A stretch of 64,000 nt of DNA, taken from NCBI RefSeq assembly GCF_963678635.1, contig NC_087063.1, forward strand, positions 61,419,850 through 61,483,849, written 5' to 3'. Positions within the stretch are counted from its first letter, which is position 1; each line of letters starts with the position of its first letter. Source of the DNA: Symsagittifera roscoffensis (Eukaryota; Xenacoelomorpha; Acoela; Convolutidae). Both the position numbers and the translations under genes were made by a program. The notes under the pieces were generated by a model. It saw only the letters and a list, made by a program, of their open reading frames with translations. It did no database searches and was not told where the DNA came from. Below are positions 1 through 10,500 of the stretch, piece by piece.

Positions 1-339
1 AAGAAAAATTGTATAATTTTTTTTAAATTCCGGATATTGTTATTCTGAGTTTTTTGTTCGCAAATTTTTTTGAAGCTTTTTTAGTCAATATCATTGAGTC
101 TTATTGAGCACTCTGAAATCCCAATTTTGCCAGAGTAGCAATCGAGAACCTTTGCGCACATGTTGAGACACTTTTCAAAAACAAGTATTAATTTTTCATC
201 AGGTTTCTGAATAAAGAGTACTTAGACAATGACTGTTCAAAAAATGAATACACCTTTTATCCACATTAAAACTTTTGTGGGTTGAAATCTTGTGTTCCAA
301 TTTGTACAGTAATCTAGTCTTTATTTGGCAATTTCCATT

Positions 340-590
340 AGTATTTGCTATATCCGCCTTTTTGAGGTGCATTGAAGGCTGCCTGCTAATTGTCCGACTT
401 AAGTGGCAACTTTTTTTCTGATGAATTATTGCGTTCAATCTTTAAAAATAATTTTGTTTCTTTTTGGTGAGCGCAAAACTTGCATTTGCTATATCCGTTT
501 TCTAAGGCATATTGATGGCTGCCTTGTATTTGCTTTTTGCATTTGCTGTATCGGATTTTTTATGGAGCGTTCATAATTATGGCAGCTTGG
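340..590. repeat. three degenerate direct repeats
   Basis: A word of about 40 bp beginning TTTGCTATATCCG and ending near GGCTGCCTG occurs at about 343-385 and again at about 486-525. A shortened third version (TTTGCTGTATCGG...GGCAGCTT) lies at about 542-588. The spacing is irregular (about 143 and 56 bp), so this is an old, decayed duplication rather than an active satellite. The remainder of 1-590 holds nothing I can assign. Confidence 0.5.
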
Positions 591-1130
591 TAATTGTACA
601 GACTTTTGAAGACAAAAAAATAAGACTGCTTGTATTAGGGCAAAACCCTGAATGTTCCGATTGCCTTTTAAGGTCTCTGGAGCCGTAGAAACATGAAAAA
701 AACTTAATATAAGAAAATAAAATGATTTTTTTTGTAAAAATCATCACCCCACTCGCCATATTAAGTACAAAGTGATAGATTTCGCTGCTAGTAACAAATC
801 AATTAAGGCATATAAGCTTGCTTGAACCAATTTGGAACGATTTCTTAGACGGATTAAATCTCGCTTACGCGTTAATAGCGCGAAATATATCGCGCGTTAA
901 TTGTCACAAATTGTCCCAAATGGCAATATTTAAACTCCCATAACTTTATAAAAATGATCACTGGTAAAATATTTTTTCAAATTTAAGCTCAGGACAACAA
1001 TATTTTTCAAATGATGTAGAAACAAATCCGTTAAAAATAGCTAGTTAAATGTCGAAATTTGTTTGAAGAAAAAAAACTACCCCGAGCACAAGTATTCCGT
1101 TACTTTCGTTACGAAAGTCGGAACTAAACA
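590..1130 (+). repeat. R1 family repeat, copy 1 (forward)
   Basis: This is an interspersed non-coding repeat of about 0.5 kb. It starts with an 'agactgcttgtattagggc' type end containing a short palindrome (in better copies TCAGGGCGAAGCCCTGA). It continues through GTTCCGACTGCCTTTTAAGG, a GC-rich core with CGCGTTAATAGCGCGAAATA, and ends near GAGCACAAGTATTCCGTTAC. The same order of blocks recurs at 2190-2745, and in reverse complement at 1400-1905, 36225-36770 and 42440-42880. No coding capacity is visible, so a MITE or other non-autonomous element is likely. Class is not determined. Confidence 0.6.
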
Positions 1131-1399
1131 ATAATTCAAAGACATATTAGAAGAAGAGTGCAAAATTATCAGTTTTTTAATACAGCGTAGAGCAGCAACG
1201 AAATAATCCCGCTTAGTAATCTTTCCAACTTATATTGATGTAAACTGATTGATCCAACAGTTTAGTGGTTTTTTATGTGATTGTTAATGAGAAAGATTTG
1301 AACATCGCTGTATAAGAAAATTTGGGATGATTTTTTGCGCAAAATTTCTAAATGTTTGTTATCATTCAGTAATTTTGGCAAAAAAATGTTGACTCTTAC

Positions 1400-1905
1400 G
1401 TCATTCTAAGCCCAGTTAAAGCAACCTTTTTGTTTCGATTTTCGAAGAAAGTGCGGAATGTTTATGCTTGGCGTAATTTTTTTATGGAGCTCAAATTCAG
1501 TCAACTTTTGACATGTTAACTGAGAGCTTATGAAGGAGTTTTTCTTATACCATGAAAGAGGTATTGTTATACTAAGCTCAATATTAAAAAGGTATTTCAA
1601 CTGTGATCTTTTTTTGTAAAGTTACAGAAATTTGAAAATTGCTAATTTGGCCAGTTTTGGATAATTAAAGTGCAATATATTGCGTACTTATAACACGCTT
1701 AAGAAGCGAATTAATGCGTTCCACGTTGAAGTGAGGCAGGCAATTTAATCCTATTATCACAATACGAGATGCTAAACACACCTTTTTATCTCACCAATTC
1801 TTTTTATGCAATTTATTTGTCAATTTTTCAACCGAAAATTTTTTCAATGGTTTTAAGTGCAGTCATGAAGTTCAGGGCTTTGTTTTGATATACGAGCAGT
1901 CTTGT
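1400..1905 (-). repeat. R1 family repeat, inverted diverged copy
   Basis: Reverse-complement version of the R1 blocks: TTTCGAAGAAAGTGCGGAATG near 1440, a TTGGCCAGTTTTGG block near 1645, and TTCAGGGCTTTGTTTTGATA followed by GAGCAGTCTTG near 1872-1905. It is much diverged. With the forward copy at 590-1130 it forms a large imperfect inverted pair. The spacer 1130-1400 shows nothing recognisable. Confidence 0.45.
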
Positions 1906-2189
1906 TGATTTGATTTTTGCGTTCGAAAAAGCACGATGATATGTTCTTACTTGACAATGCATGTATTCTTTCAGACACGCTAAGCGACAATCAAAATGAT
2001 CAGTTTTTTGTCGTAATTCGGATAATTCTTTCGTGTAAATTTAATCTTTACCTATTGCACTTAGTGAGTAAAACATAATTTTTCAGTTTTTTTTATCGCA
2101 TGCTTTCTTTTGAGATGACTAGTCACAAAAGTTGTCGTTTTTAACTTTTATTTTGTTTTCTTTTTGTTTAAGTTTTTAAAACCAACAGC

Positions 2190-2745
2190 AATGTTAACAA
2201 GACTGTTCGTATCAGGGCGAAGCTTTGAATTTCCGACTGCTTTTTGAGGTCTATGAAGCAGTAATGACATAAAAAAAAAATTGAATGTAAAAAAAATAAG
2301 ATGAAAAAAAAAATGTTTTATAAAAACTTGAGATATTTTGTTAAAATTATCCCCCCACACGCCATATAAAGTACAAAGTGCTTCCAGTAACACATCAATT
2401 ATGGCAAATAAGCTTCTTTCAACCAATTTGGGTTGATATCTAAGACGGATTAAATTTCCGCTTACGCGTTAATAGCGCGAAATATATCGCGCGTTAATTG
2501 TCCCAAATTGGCCAAAATGCCAATCTTTAAACCCCCATAACTTTAGGAAAAATAATCACAGGTGAAATATCTTTTCAAATTTAAGCTCAGGGCAACAATA
2601 CCTTTAGAATGAAATTTCAAAAAATCCGTCAAAAATGGCTAGTTAAAAAGTCGAATTTTGTCTGAAGAAAAAAAACCCACTCCGAGCACAAATATTCCGT
2701 TACTTTCGTATCAAAAGTCGGAACTATAACAGTCAAATCATTGCA
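2190..2745 (+). repeat. R1 family repeat, copy 2 (forward)
   Basis: Direct copy of the 590-1130 repeat. It shares the opening AGACTGTTCGTATCAGGGC, the block CGCTTACGCGTTAATAGCGC at about 2460, AAGCTCAGGGCAACAATA at about 2585, GGCTAGTTAAAAAGTCGAA at about 2637, and the end GAGCACAAATATTCCGTTAC. The similarity to copy 1 is high enough to align by eye over its full length, with a small insertion in the A-rich part. 1905-2190 and 2745-3340 hold AT-rich sequence without assignable genes. Confidence 0.6.
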
Positions 2746-3059
2746 AACTTCGGGTTTTTTTTTGAAATAAGATTTGTTTTCCATGTGAATATCTTCATTT
2801 TGTGAGAGGAGAATTTTCAAAAAAATTGAAAACTTTGTCAACGCGTTCTTAAGTCGATCGATATATTTCTGAGAGCTCTACGCAGATATTGAAAAAATCA
2901 TTTTTCGCTGCAGGCTATAGAAACAGGACTAAATTGTCTTTTCTGTGCATTTTTTGGAAAATTTGAAACTTAATTAGCATTATTTGATGCGCATCTACCA
3001 AAATTTTGCATGTAATTTTGCCAAAGTTACTTTTAAAATTGTTTCTGGGTTAGTCGGCA

Positions 3060-3165
3060 AAATTGGTGGTCATAAAAAGTATCTTCATTATCTATCATCG
3101 ACTCGTTTGCACTATAGCCGACCTTGGTCGACTCAGATATCCAACTTGATCGACTCGTGTAGTCT
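3060..3165. repeat. short CGACTC direct repeats
   Basis: Three occurrences of a TCGACTC-containing word (near 3099, 3128 and 3150) lie at about 25-31 bp spacing within an unusually GC-rich patch for this window. There is no coding frame I trust. It could be a decayed minisatellite or a cluster of binding sites. Confidence 0.3.
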
Positions 3166-3339
3166 CGCCAGTCCTTTTCCCAATATTCACAACAGCTCTC
3201 TTCGTTAAAACTAAATTAACGCTGCCCGAAAATTATTGTGTGAAATCAATGCTTTTATCTAAAATTTCAATTGTTGACTCTTTTTTGTCAAGCTAAAAAG
3301 TAGCCATATTTGAACCAAAAATTGATTGAGTATGAACTC

Positions 3340-4150
3340 AGCTCAGAGCTTACTTGACCATTTCGGCTTGTTGTTTGTTCCCAAAGGGAATAAAAATTAC
3401 CTCGTTTTCCACGAAAATTATGTACAACAGAAACGCTTCATACGAGGTCGTTTCATACGATGTCAGATAATCATTGTTCCGACCCATTAAAAATGTGGAG
3501 GAACTTTGAATGGGTGTGTGTATGGTTGGTGTGTTTTGTTTTCCACGCAAAGTCAGGTACCACAAATAATCATTGGAATGATTCAAGTTATATATAATAT
3601 TAAAGCCTTCTCAGTCGTGATCCGAACGACCTTTTAAAACTTTTCTCAGTGTCGAGAAAAACCGGTTGGAAACTTTTGATTTTTGTCTAATTTTGAATTG
3701 AAAACGTTTGTCAGAATAAGGTTTGCAGACTTACAATAGCAGCTTATTTAAGCTTAATTTAGGCAGCAAACCCTTCCTTTTTCTGGAGTAATTTCAGTTT
3801 TTGAAATATTTTAGCGCCACTCTTTGCATCAAAAATTCCAATATTTTCTGCAAAAAAAAAACAATTTTTTTTTTAACAATTTTTCTTTTTTTGATATTTT
3901 TCTACAGAAACTGTTTTCCAATTGGCCCATTTGACTCTGACTTTCGAATCAACCTTAAATCAATTTTTTTTGTTTAGATCTTAGAATCACACAATACAGA
4001 AAAAACTACACAAATTTGAAGAAAAAAATTGTGTTTTTCAAAGACTATGATTGGAACATTCTGTGATATTTGCACAGTAACTGGCTATCCTTCTTATAAT
4101 TATAAGAATTTTTCTGAAGAATTTTTTAAACCCGGTTTATTGTATGAGCG
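3340..4150 (+). repeat. Y family repeat, copy 1
   Basis: About 0.8 kb of non-coding sequence whose blocks recur at 6690-7500 and 12950-13660 (same strand) and at 14930-15525 (inverted). Shared landmarks are AAAATGTGGAGGAACTTTG (about 3490), the GCAAAGTCAGGTACCACAA type block (about 3547), ATATAATATTAAAGCCTT, GTGTCGAGAAAAACC, an A-rich middle, and the end with GGAACATTCTGTGATATTTG and CAGTAACTGGCTATCC (about 4050-4090). Each copy includes short open frames, but none is conserved between copies as a protein. Confidence 0.55.
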
Positions 4151-4810
4151 TTCAGTAAAAAAGACTCAAAGTTCAATGTCTAAATAGGGTTCTTAAGAGG
4201 AGTAATTATTTACTTGAATTACCCAAATAACCCGTTGGGACCCGTTTAATTTAGTACCCTCAGTATAGTCGAAAGTTAGTATTGGTTTTAATTGTCGGTG
4301 AAAATGGCCAACCTCACTCTCATTTGGGTTTTTTGTTTGTAATACGTACATTATTTTTGCCAATTTGATATGGTCAAAAAAAATTGACAAACTATTTACC
4401 ATCTGGAGCAACGGCCTTGTAGGAAAGAACGAGTCATAAAGAAATGGTGTTTTTTGAATCCGTCGGAGACTGTTGAATTTATAAAAGATAATAAAAAAAA
4501 CTTAATCATCAGGATCCGATCAAAAATGATGACCGCTGCATTGTCATTGTCCTGAGAGTCTAAATTAATCCCTTTGAAGTCCTTGTAACCGATTAAAGCG
4601 GTCTGATGTCCCTGCAGATGTACTTAATTTTAGCCGATACAAATCAACTTTGTTCACATTTTTGATCATTTTCTGCGTGAACAAATTTATGGAAAAAAAG
4701 CTTCATTACCGTGAAAACTGGACATAGATCAAATGAGTTCAAAAAGCAAATTAAAAGTTTCCCTGTTTATATAAGTCTTTTATCAAAATTTGAAACGCAC
4801 GCAGTAAAAA
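4150..4810. other. unassigned intergenic stretch
   Basis: AT-rich DNA with short open frames only. I found no splice-flanked coding exon, RNA gene or repeat copy that I could defend. Confidence 0.5.
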
Positions 4811-5793
4811 CCCGCATCCAAGTTTAGGCGTAAATAATCGATTATAACGGATTATTATGATGATTTTTTGACAATTATAATCGATTATAAATGCCAAAAT
4901 TATGTCTTTAAGGGATTTATAATTGATTATAATCGTGATATTTTCCAAGAGATTATTATATCTATTAATCGATTATAATTGATTATAATTGATTATAGTT
5001 CTTACTAAAAACCCTTAAAATCAATTATAATCGATTATAATCTATTATAATCTCTTATTTTGCCGAAGTTTTCTTATATTCGAAATATATCTTATGGGTT
5101 TTTTTTTTGTGTCAATAAGAAAACCTCTAAAAGAGAGATCTCTTGAACACTTTGGTTCATCTGAACACAAAGTTATACCACGAAACAAAAGTTTCATAGA
5201 GATCCTTTCATATGAGTGGAAAGGTTCTCGCGGTAGATGAAAAATAAATTTTCCGAATCAATCATGAAATTAAATCAAATCTGCTGATGTTTTGGTGTTT
5301 AAAAAAGCTTAAAATATGCATCACAAAACAACTCTAATGGGGAAGAAATGAAAAAAAAATTATAAATTTGAATTAATTGGGAAACTTTAAAAAAAATTTT
5401 CTCATTTTTCATAGGAACCAACGTACACAAAGAGCATAAAATATAAGCAATTTAGATGCAACTTCGAAGACAAAAATGGACAAACAAAAGGGATTATAAT
5501 CAATTATAATCAACTATAATGGATTTTTGTGCAAAACTAATAAAATAGAAATTTGAATAAAAATAATGGATTATAATCAATTATAATCGATTATAATTGT
5601 ATCAAAAAATAGACGAATAAATAATTGATTATAATCGATTATAATGGATTATAATTATAATTATAATTTGAATTTAAAAAGAGAGATTATAATCGATTAT
5701 TAATTGATTAAAATTGATTGTTTCTCAATTATAGTGAGACTGGTACTAAAATCGTAATATAATCGATTATTAACGCTTGAAATTGGATGCGGG
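4811..5793. mobile_element. MITE-like element, CCCGCATCC termini, TAATCGATTA-rich
   Basis: The element is bounded by inverted termini. The left end is CCCGCATCCAAGTTTAGGCG, and the reverse complement of the right end is CCCGCATCCAATTTCAAGCG. Its interior is packed with palindromic words built from ATTATAATCGATTATAAT, mostly at 4840-5050 and 5490-5770. The core TAATCGATTA appears at least eight times. There is no coding capacity. A shorter relative with the same left terminus and interior lies at 16524-17289, which supports mobility. I could not see a convincing target-site duplication, so the superfamily is unassigned. Confidence 0.65.
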
Positions 5794-6182
5794 AAGCTAA
5801 ATATAGTTGGAACATATTAATTGCACCTTAGAGAGTATTCCATAAAATAAAATGTGTTCAAACATTTTTATTGCAAGTTGGCATCAATTTCTTTGAAGAC
5901 TTTTTTAACAGAGAGTAGCATGTTATCTTTTTATGCAATTAGTTCTGAGGCTCCGCATTTAACATCGCTAATAGACACCAGTTTTTGGGAAAATAAATTT
6001 AATTTGAGAGAATTCAACTTTGAAGGTGCAATTTTTATGGAAAAAAATCAAAGAGTGGAAAGCTTGTTCATGCTTTTTTTAAATTACTACGCGGTGAAAA
6101 TCCTTAGTTCGCATTACAGATAATATTAAGAGTCTTTCTTGAACAGGATTCGCTGAAATTGTTTTATTTTCAACGAAAGAAG
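5794..6182. other. stretch upstream of the first RYGKR exon
   Basis: This lies between the MITE-like element and the first peptide exon. A + strand frame of 89 codons (5854-6123) is open but has no recognisable domain, signal peptide or splice context, so I do not call it a gene. The region probably contains the promoter and 5' leader of the peptide gene. No TATA or initiator motif can be singled out in such AT-rich DNA. Confidence 0.35.
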
Positions 6183-6292
6183 GTAAACTGTTTAATTTAA
6201 TGAGCATTCGGGCGGCATAGAACGGCTTCAATTCCCGTCATTTACAGACTGACCCTAGTCCGCGCAAGCAGCTCCATTTTTTTATCCCTCAG
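6183..6292 (+). other. candidate 5'UTR intron of the first RYGKR gene
   Basis: A GTAAAC donor after AAGAAG at 6182/6183 and an acceptor TTTTTTTATCCCTCAG ending at 6292 would remove 110 bp. The following exon would begin 10 bases before the ATG at 6303. The polypyrimidine tract is the best in this neighbourhood. The second peptide locus at 38 kb has the same arrangement. This is inference from splice signals only. Confidence 0.4.
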
Positions 6293-6302
6293 ACTCAAAA
6301 AA

Positions 6303-6453
6303 ATGTCTTCAGTTTGCTCTATCCATCGCAGCCTTTTTCTTTTCTCAATCTTCGGATTGATTTTGACAGAGTTAGCGACAGCATCTGGTATAGACGCAAA
6401 TGGCGCCATACTTAGACCCTCGCGATACGGCAAGAGGTCTGGACTTCATTCTG
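6303..6453 (+). CDS. RYamide/luqin-like neuropeptide precursor exon (LRPSRY-GKR)
   Basis: The frame opens at ATG 6303 and encodes 50 complete codons before a consensus donor (TCTG|GTGAGT at 6453/6454, phase 1). Residues about 11-24 are strongly hydrophobic (LFLFSIFGLILTEL), followed by ATASG, an A-x-A or A-x-G type signal-peptidase site around residues 25-29. After it comes IDANGAILRPSRYGKR (residues 30-45). Gly is the amide donor and Lys-Arg the convertase site, so a secreted peptide ending LRPSRY-amide is predicted. C-terminal RY-amide straight after the signal peptide is the arrangement of luqin/RYamide precursors such as nematode LURY-1. The F-x-x-x-RY core of insect RYamides is absent. 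Reading through the donor instead gives a stop at 6459-6461, that is a complete 52-residue precursor, so it could be a single-exon gene. A possible second exon at 6529-6575 has a weak acceptor. Function is inferred. The signal peptide plus GKR architecture is directly visible. Confidence 0.6.
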
Positions 6454-6690
6454 GTGAGTAATCATTAGTTTAATCACGCGCATAGTTATAATTAGCCGCC
6501 GTTTATGCTATTGAAATGCAAAACGCAGAATGCTACTTAAAGGGAAGTATAGAACTGGGCATCAAGTACCAGTAGTGGAGGTAGCGGTGGGGTGTTGGGT
6601 AATTTGACACTTGACACCCTCACCGATCAAAGGGTTCCCCATTTTGCATATATTTTACAACATCACTCTGTGATCGACCTGCCCTTAAAA
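6454..6690. other. downstream of the first RYGKR exon
   Basis: It begins with the GTGAGT donor. A potential acceptor ACGCAG ends at 6528. Joined in phase 1, it would add 15 codons with one cysteine (ECYLKGSIELGIKYQ) before TAG at 6573-6575. The acceptor lacks a polypyrimidine tract, so I treat this as a possibility only. The rest is G/T-rich low-complexity sequence. Confidence 0.25.
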
Positions 6691-7500
6691 CATTTTTTAA
6701 AGACAACTTTGGTGCCAATATAAACTAATTTTGAGGGGGGAACGTTGAAAAATGTGGAGAAACTTTGCATTCGGGTACGTTTTAGGTTTTCTTTCTTTTT
6801 TTCCGCGCAAAACCAGATACCACAAGCAATCATCCGAATGGGTCCTATAACATATCATAATAAAACCCTTTCCGTTGTGATTCAAACGAATTAATTTTTT
6901 TTCAAATGTCGAGGAAAACCATTTTGAAATTTTTGATTTTTCGTCTAGTTTCGAGGGAGTACAGCGAGCGAGCAGGCTTAATTATGGCTTAATTTAGACC
7001 GTTTACGATAGTTTGATTATGCTTAATTTTAATTTTAATCGAGTACAATTAGGTTTTTAACGACATTTTGAGAATCAAAAACTTCAAAAACTCAAAAACT
7101 TTCAGCAAAAAAAAACGCAAATTTTTAAAAAATTTTCTTTCATTCTTTTTTTGTGTTTTCTAGTCATTATTTTTCAAATACTGTTGTCCAATTTGCCTGT
7201 TTTACTATACATTTTGTAATTGCAGGTTTTTGTTCAGACTTTTTTTATCAAACCACGCAAAAAAACGAAACTAATTTGAAAGAGAAAAAGTTTGTGTGTT
7301 ATTTAAGACTCTGGTTGGAAAATTATGTGCTACTTGCTCAGTAATCGGCTATCCTTGTTTCAAATTAGTTTTTGCGGCATCAAATTTGAGTAGCACTGGA
7401 AAAATTTCCAAAGGCTTATATATTTTTAAAAAAATTTGTAAAAAGCATAGTTTTCCGATAAACAACAATAAATTGGAGTGCAATGTCTTGCTTTCGAACT
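6690..7500 (+). repeat. Y family repeat, copy 2
   Basis: Same block order as 3340-4150, and closely similar to 12950-13660: AATGTGGAGAAACTTTGCAT, CGCAAAACCAGATACCACAA, AATCATCCGAATGGGTCC, GAGGGAGTACAGCGAGCGAG, then CAAACCACGCAAAAAAACG and GGCTATCCTTGTTTCAAATT. It forms the left border of the A/B satellite array, just as copy 3 borders the second, shorter array. Confidence 0.6.
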
Positions 7501-10500
7501 GGCCGAAATAATGAAAAAAAGTTGTCAAATTGGTTTCATTTCTTTAAAGAATTGATTATTCACCTCAATTAACCGAACTTAAAAAAATTGATATCATCTT
7601 CAAAGACTTTGTTTTTTTAATGATTATTTGTGGACAAAATTGCCAAAAAACAAAGAAATTGAAAAAAACTCGAAGCAATTTATTGTATTAGGTTCAAATT
7701 TGCTTGATACCTCAAAACTTACTAGCTTCATTTTTTTCTAAAAATAATGAATAATTTCGCATGAAAAAAATTATAGCTGTGTTCTTTGAAATTTGTGTGA
7801 GTAAACAATCAAAATGGCCGAAATAATGAAAAAAAAATGTCAAATTGGTTTCATTTCTTTAAAGAATTGATTATTCACCTCAATTAACCGAACTTAAAAA
7901 AATTGATATCATCTTCAAAGGTTTTGTTTTTTTAAGGATTATTTGTGGACAAAATTGCCAAAAAACAAAGAAATTGAAAAAAACTCGAAGCAATTTATTG
8001 TATTAGGTTCAAATTTGCTTGATACCTCAAAACTTACTAGCTTCATTTTTTTCTAAAAATAATGAATAATTTCGCATGAAAAAAATTATAGCTGTGTTCT
8101 TTGAAATTTGTGTGAGTAAACAATCAAAATGGCCGAAATAATGAAAAAAAAATGTCAAATTGGTTTCATTTCTTTAAAGAATTGATTATTCACCTCAATT
8201 AACCGAACTTAAAAATATTGATATCATCTTCAAAGGTTTTATTTTTTTAATGATTATTTGTGGACAAAATTGCCAAAAAACAAAGAAATTGAAAAAAACT
8301 CGATGCAATTTATTGTATTGGGATCAAATTTGCTTGATACCTCAAAACTTACTAAACTTCATTTTTTTCTAAAAATAATGAAAAATTTTGCATGAAAAAA
8401 ATTGTAGCTGTGTTCTTTGAAATTTGTGTGAGTAAACAATCAAAATGATTGAACTGCATTGTTGTATTGAAAACATTAGTTTTCAAAACATGCTTTCTTT
8501 TTTTCCATAAAACTTCTATTTCGCCAAATTTTCAGGTGAAATGAAACATGGGTTGAACAATTTAAGCATATTGAAACGTGTGTTCTTATTTTATTTTTAC
8601 TTTTTCCCGGTTATCTTTGCAAGTGAAATTTTTTTAACTTAACCGATAATTTTTTCTGGTGTTTCTTTCTCAATCAGTTCTTTCTCAATAAGACTAACAG
8701 TTGGTTGTTTGTAGTTGCGGCGTTTATTTTTGTGCCCAGGAGGTTGTTTTTTTAGAGCAGAGGAAGAATTCGATAAAGATGTTTTTTTTTCTCTAACTGC
8801 GCCGACTTTTTGCTTATAATTGAACAAATGGGCGAAATTCTGTATTATGAAAACCGAAACAACTGAGTGCCAAATTAGGGGCTGAGGAAATTAGACAACA
8901 AACAAATAAGACGATTAGAAATTAACTGATTTTGGACAATAACTTGCGCGCATATTGTTTCAGTAATCGGCTATCCATCCAATTTGATTTAGTCTGTGAA
9001 CTACTTTGTATTAGTCGGCCGAAATACTTTATGTCACAACAAAACAATTGGAGTGCAATGTTTTGCTTTCGAACTGGCCAAAATAATGAAAAAAAGTTGT
9101 CAAATTGGTTTCATTTCTTTAAAAAATTGATTTTTCACCCCAATTAACCGAACTTAAAAATATTGATATCATCTTCAAAAGTTTTGTTTTTTTAATGATT
9201 ATTTGTGGACAAAATTGCCAAAAAACAAAGAAATTGAAAAAAAAACTCGATGCAATTTATTGTATTAGGATCAAATTTGCTTGATACCTCAAAACTTACT
9301 AAACTTCATTTTTTCCTAAAAATAATGAATAATTTCGCATGAAAAAATTTATAACTGGGTTCTTTGAAAATTATTTGAGTAAATAATCAAAATGATTGAA
9401 CTGCATTGTTGTATTGAAAACAATAGTTTTCAAAACATGCTTTCTTTTTTTCCATAAAACTTCTATTTCGCCAAATTTTCAAGTGAAATGAAACATGGGT
9501 TGAACAATTTAAGCATATTGAAACGTGTGTTCTTATTTTATTTTTACTTTTCCCGGTGTACTTTGCAAGTGAACTTTTTTAAATTTAACCGATAATTTTT
9601 TCTGGTGTTTCTTTCTCAATCAGTTCTTTCTCAATAAGACTAACAGTTGGTTGTTTGTAGTTGCGGCGTTTATTTTTGTACCCAGGAGGTTGTTTTTTTA
9701 GAGCAGAGGAAGAATTCGATAAAGGTGTTTTTTTCTCTAACTGCGCCGACTTTTTGCTTATAATTGAACAAATGGGCGAAATTCGGTATTATGAAAACCG
9801 AAACAACTGAGTGCCAAATTAGGGGCTTAGGAAATTAGACAACAATCAAATAAGACGATCAGAAATTAACTGATTTTGGACAATAACTTGCGCGCATATT
9901 GCTTCACTAATCGGCTATCCATCCAATTTGATTTAGTCTGTGAACTACTTTGTATTAGTCGGCCGAAATACTTTATGTCACAACAAAACAATTGGAGTGC
10001 AATGTCCTGCTTTCGAACTGGCCAAAATAATGAAAAAAAGTTGTCAAATTGGTTTCATTTCTTTAAAAAATTGATTTTTCACCTCAATTAACCGAACTTA
10101 AAAATATTGATATCATCTTCAAAAGTTTTGTTTTTTTAATGATTATTTGTGGACAAAATTGCCAAAAAACAAAGAAATTGAAAAAAACTCGATGCAGTTT
10201 TTTGTACTATGATCAAATTTGCTTGATATCTCAAAACTTACTAAACTTCATTTTTTTCTAAAAATAATGAATAATTTTGCATGAAAAAAATTGTAGCTGT
10301 GTTCTTTGAAATTTGTGTGAGTAAACAATCAAAATGGCCGAAATAATGAAAAAAAGTTGTCAAATTGGTTTCATTTCTTTAAAGAACTGAATATTCACCT
10401 CAATTAACCGAACTTAAAAATATTGATATCATCTTCAAAGGTTTTGTTTTTTTAATGATTATTTGTGGACAAAAATTGCCAAAAAACAAAGAAATTGAAA

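Noticed and set aside
5854-6123. 89-codon frame just upstream of the first RYGKR exon as an additional exon
   Set aside because: No splice sites fit its ends, it has no recognisable domain, and it abuts a transposable element.
6529-6575. Second exon of the first RYGKR gene
   Set aside because: The phase fits and one cysteine is encoded, but the acceptor lacks a pyrimidine tract and the exon is very short. Kept as a remark only.
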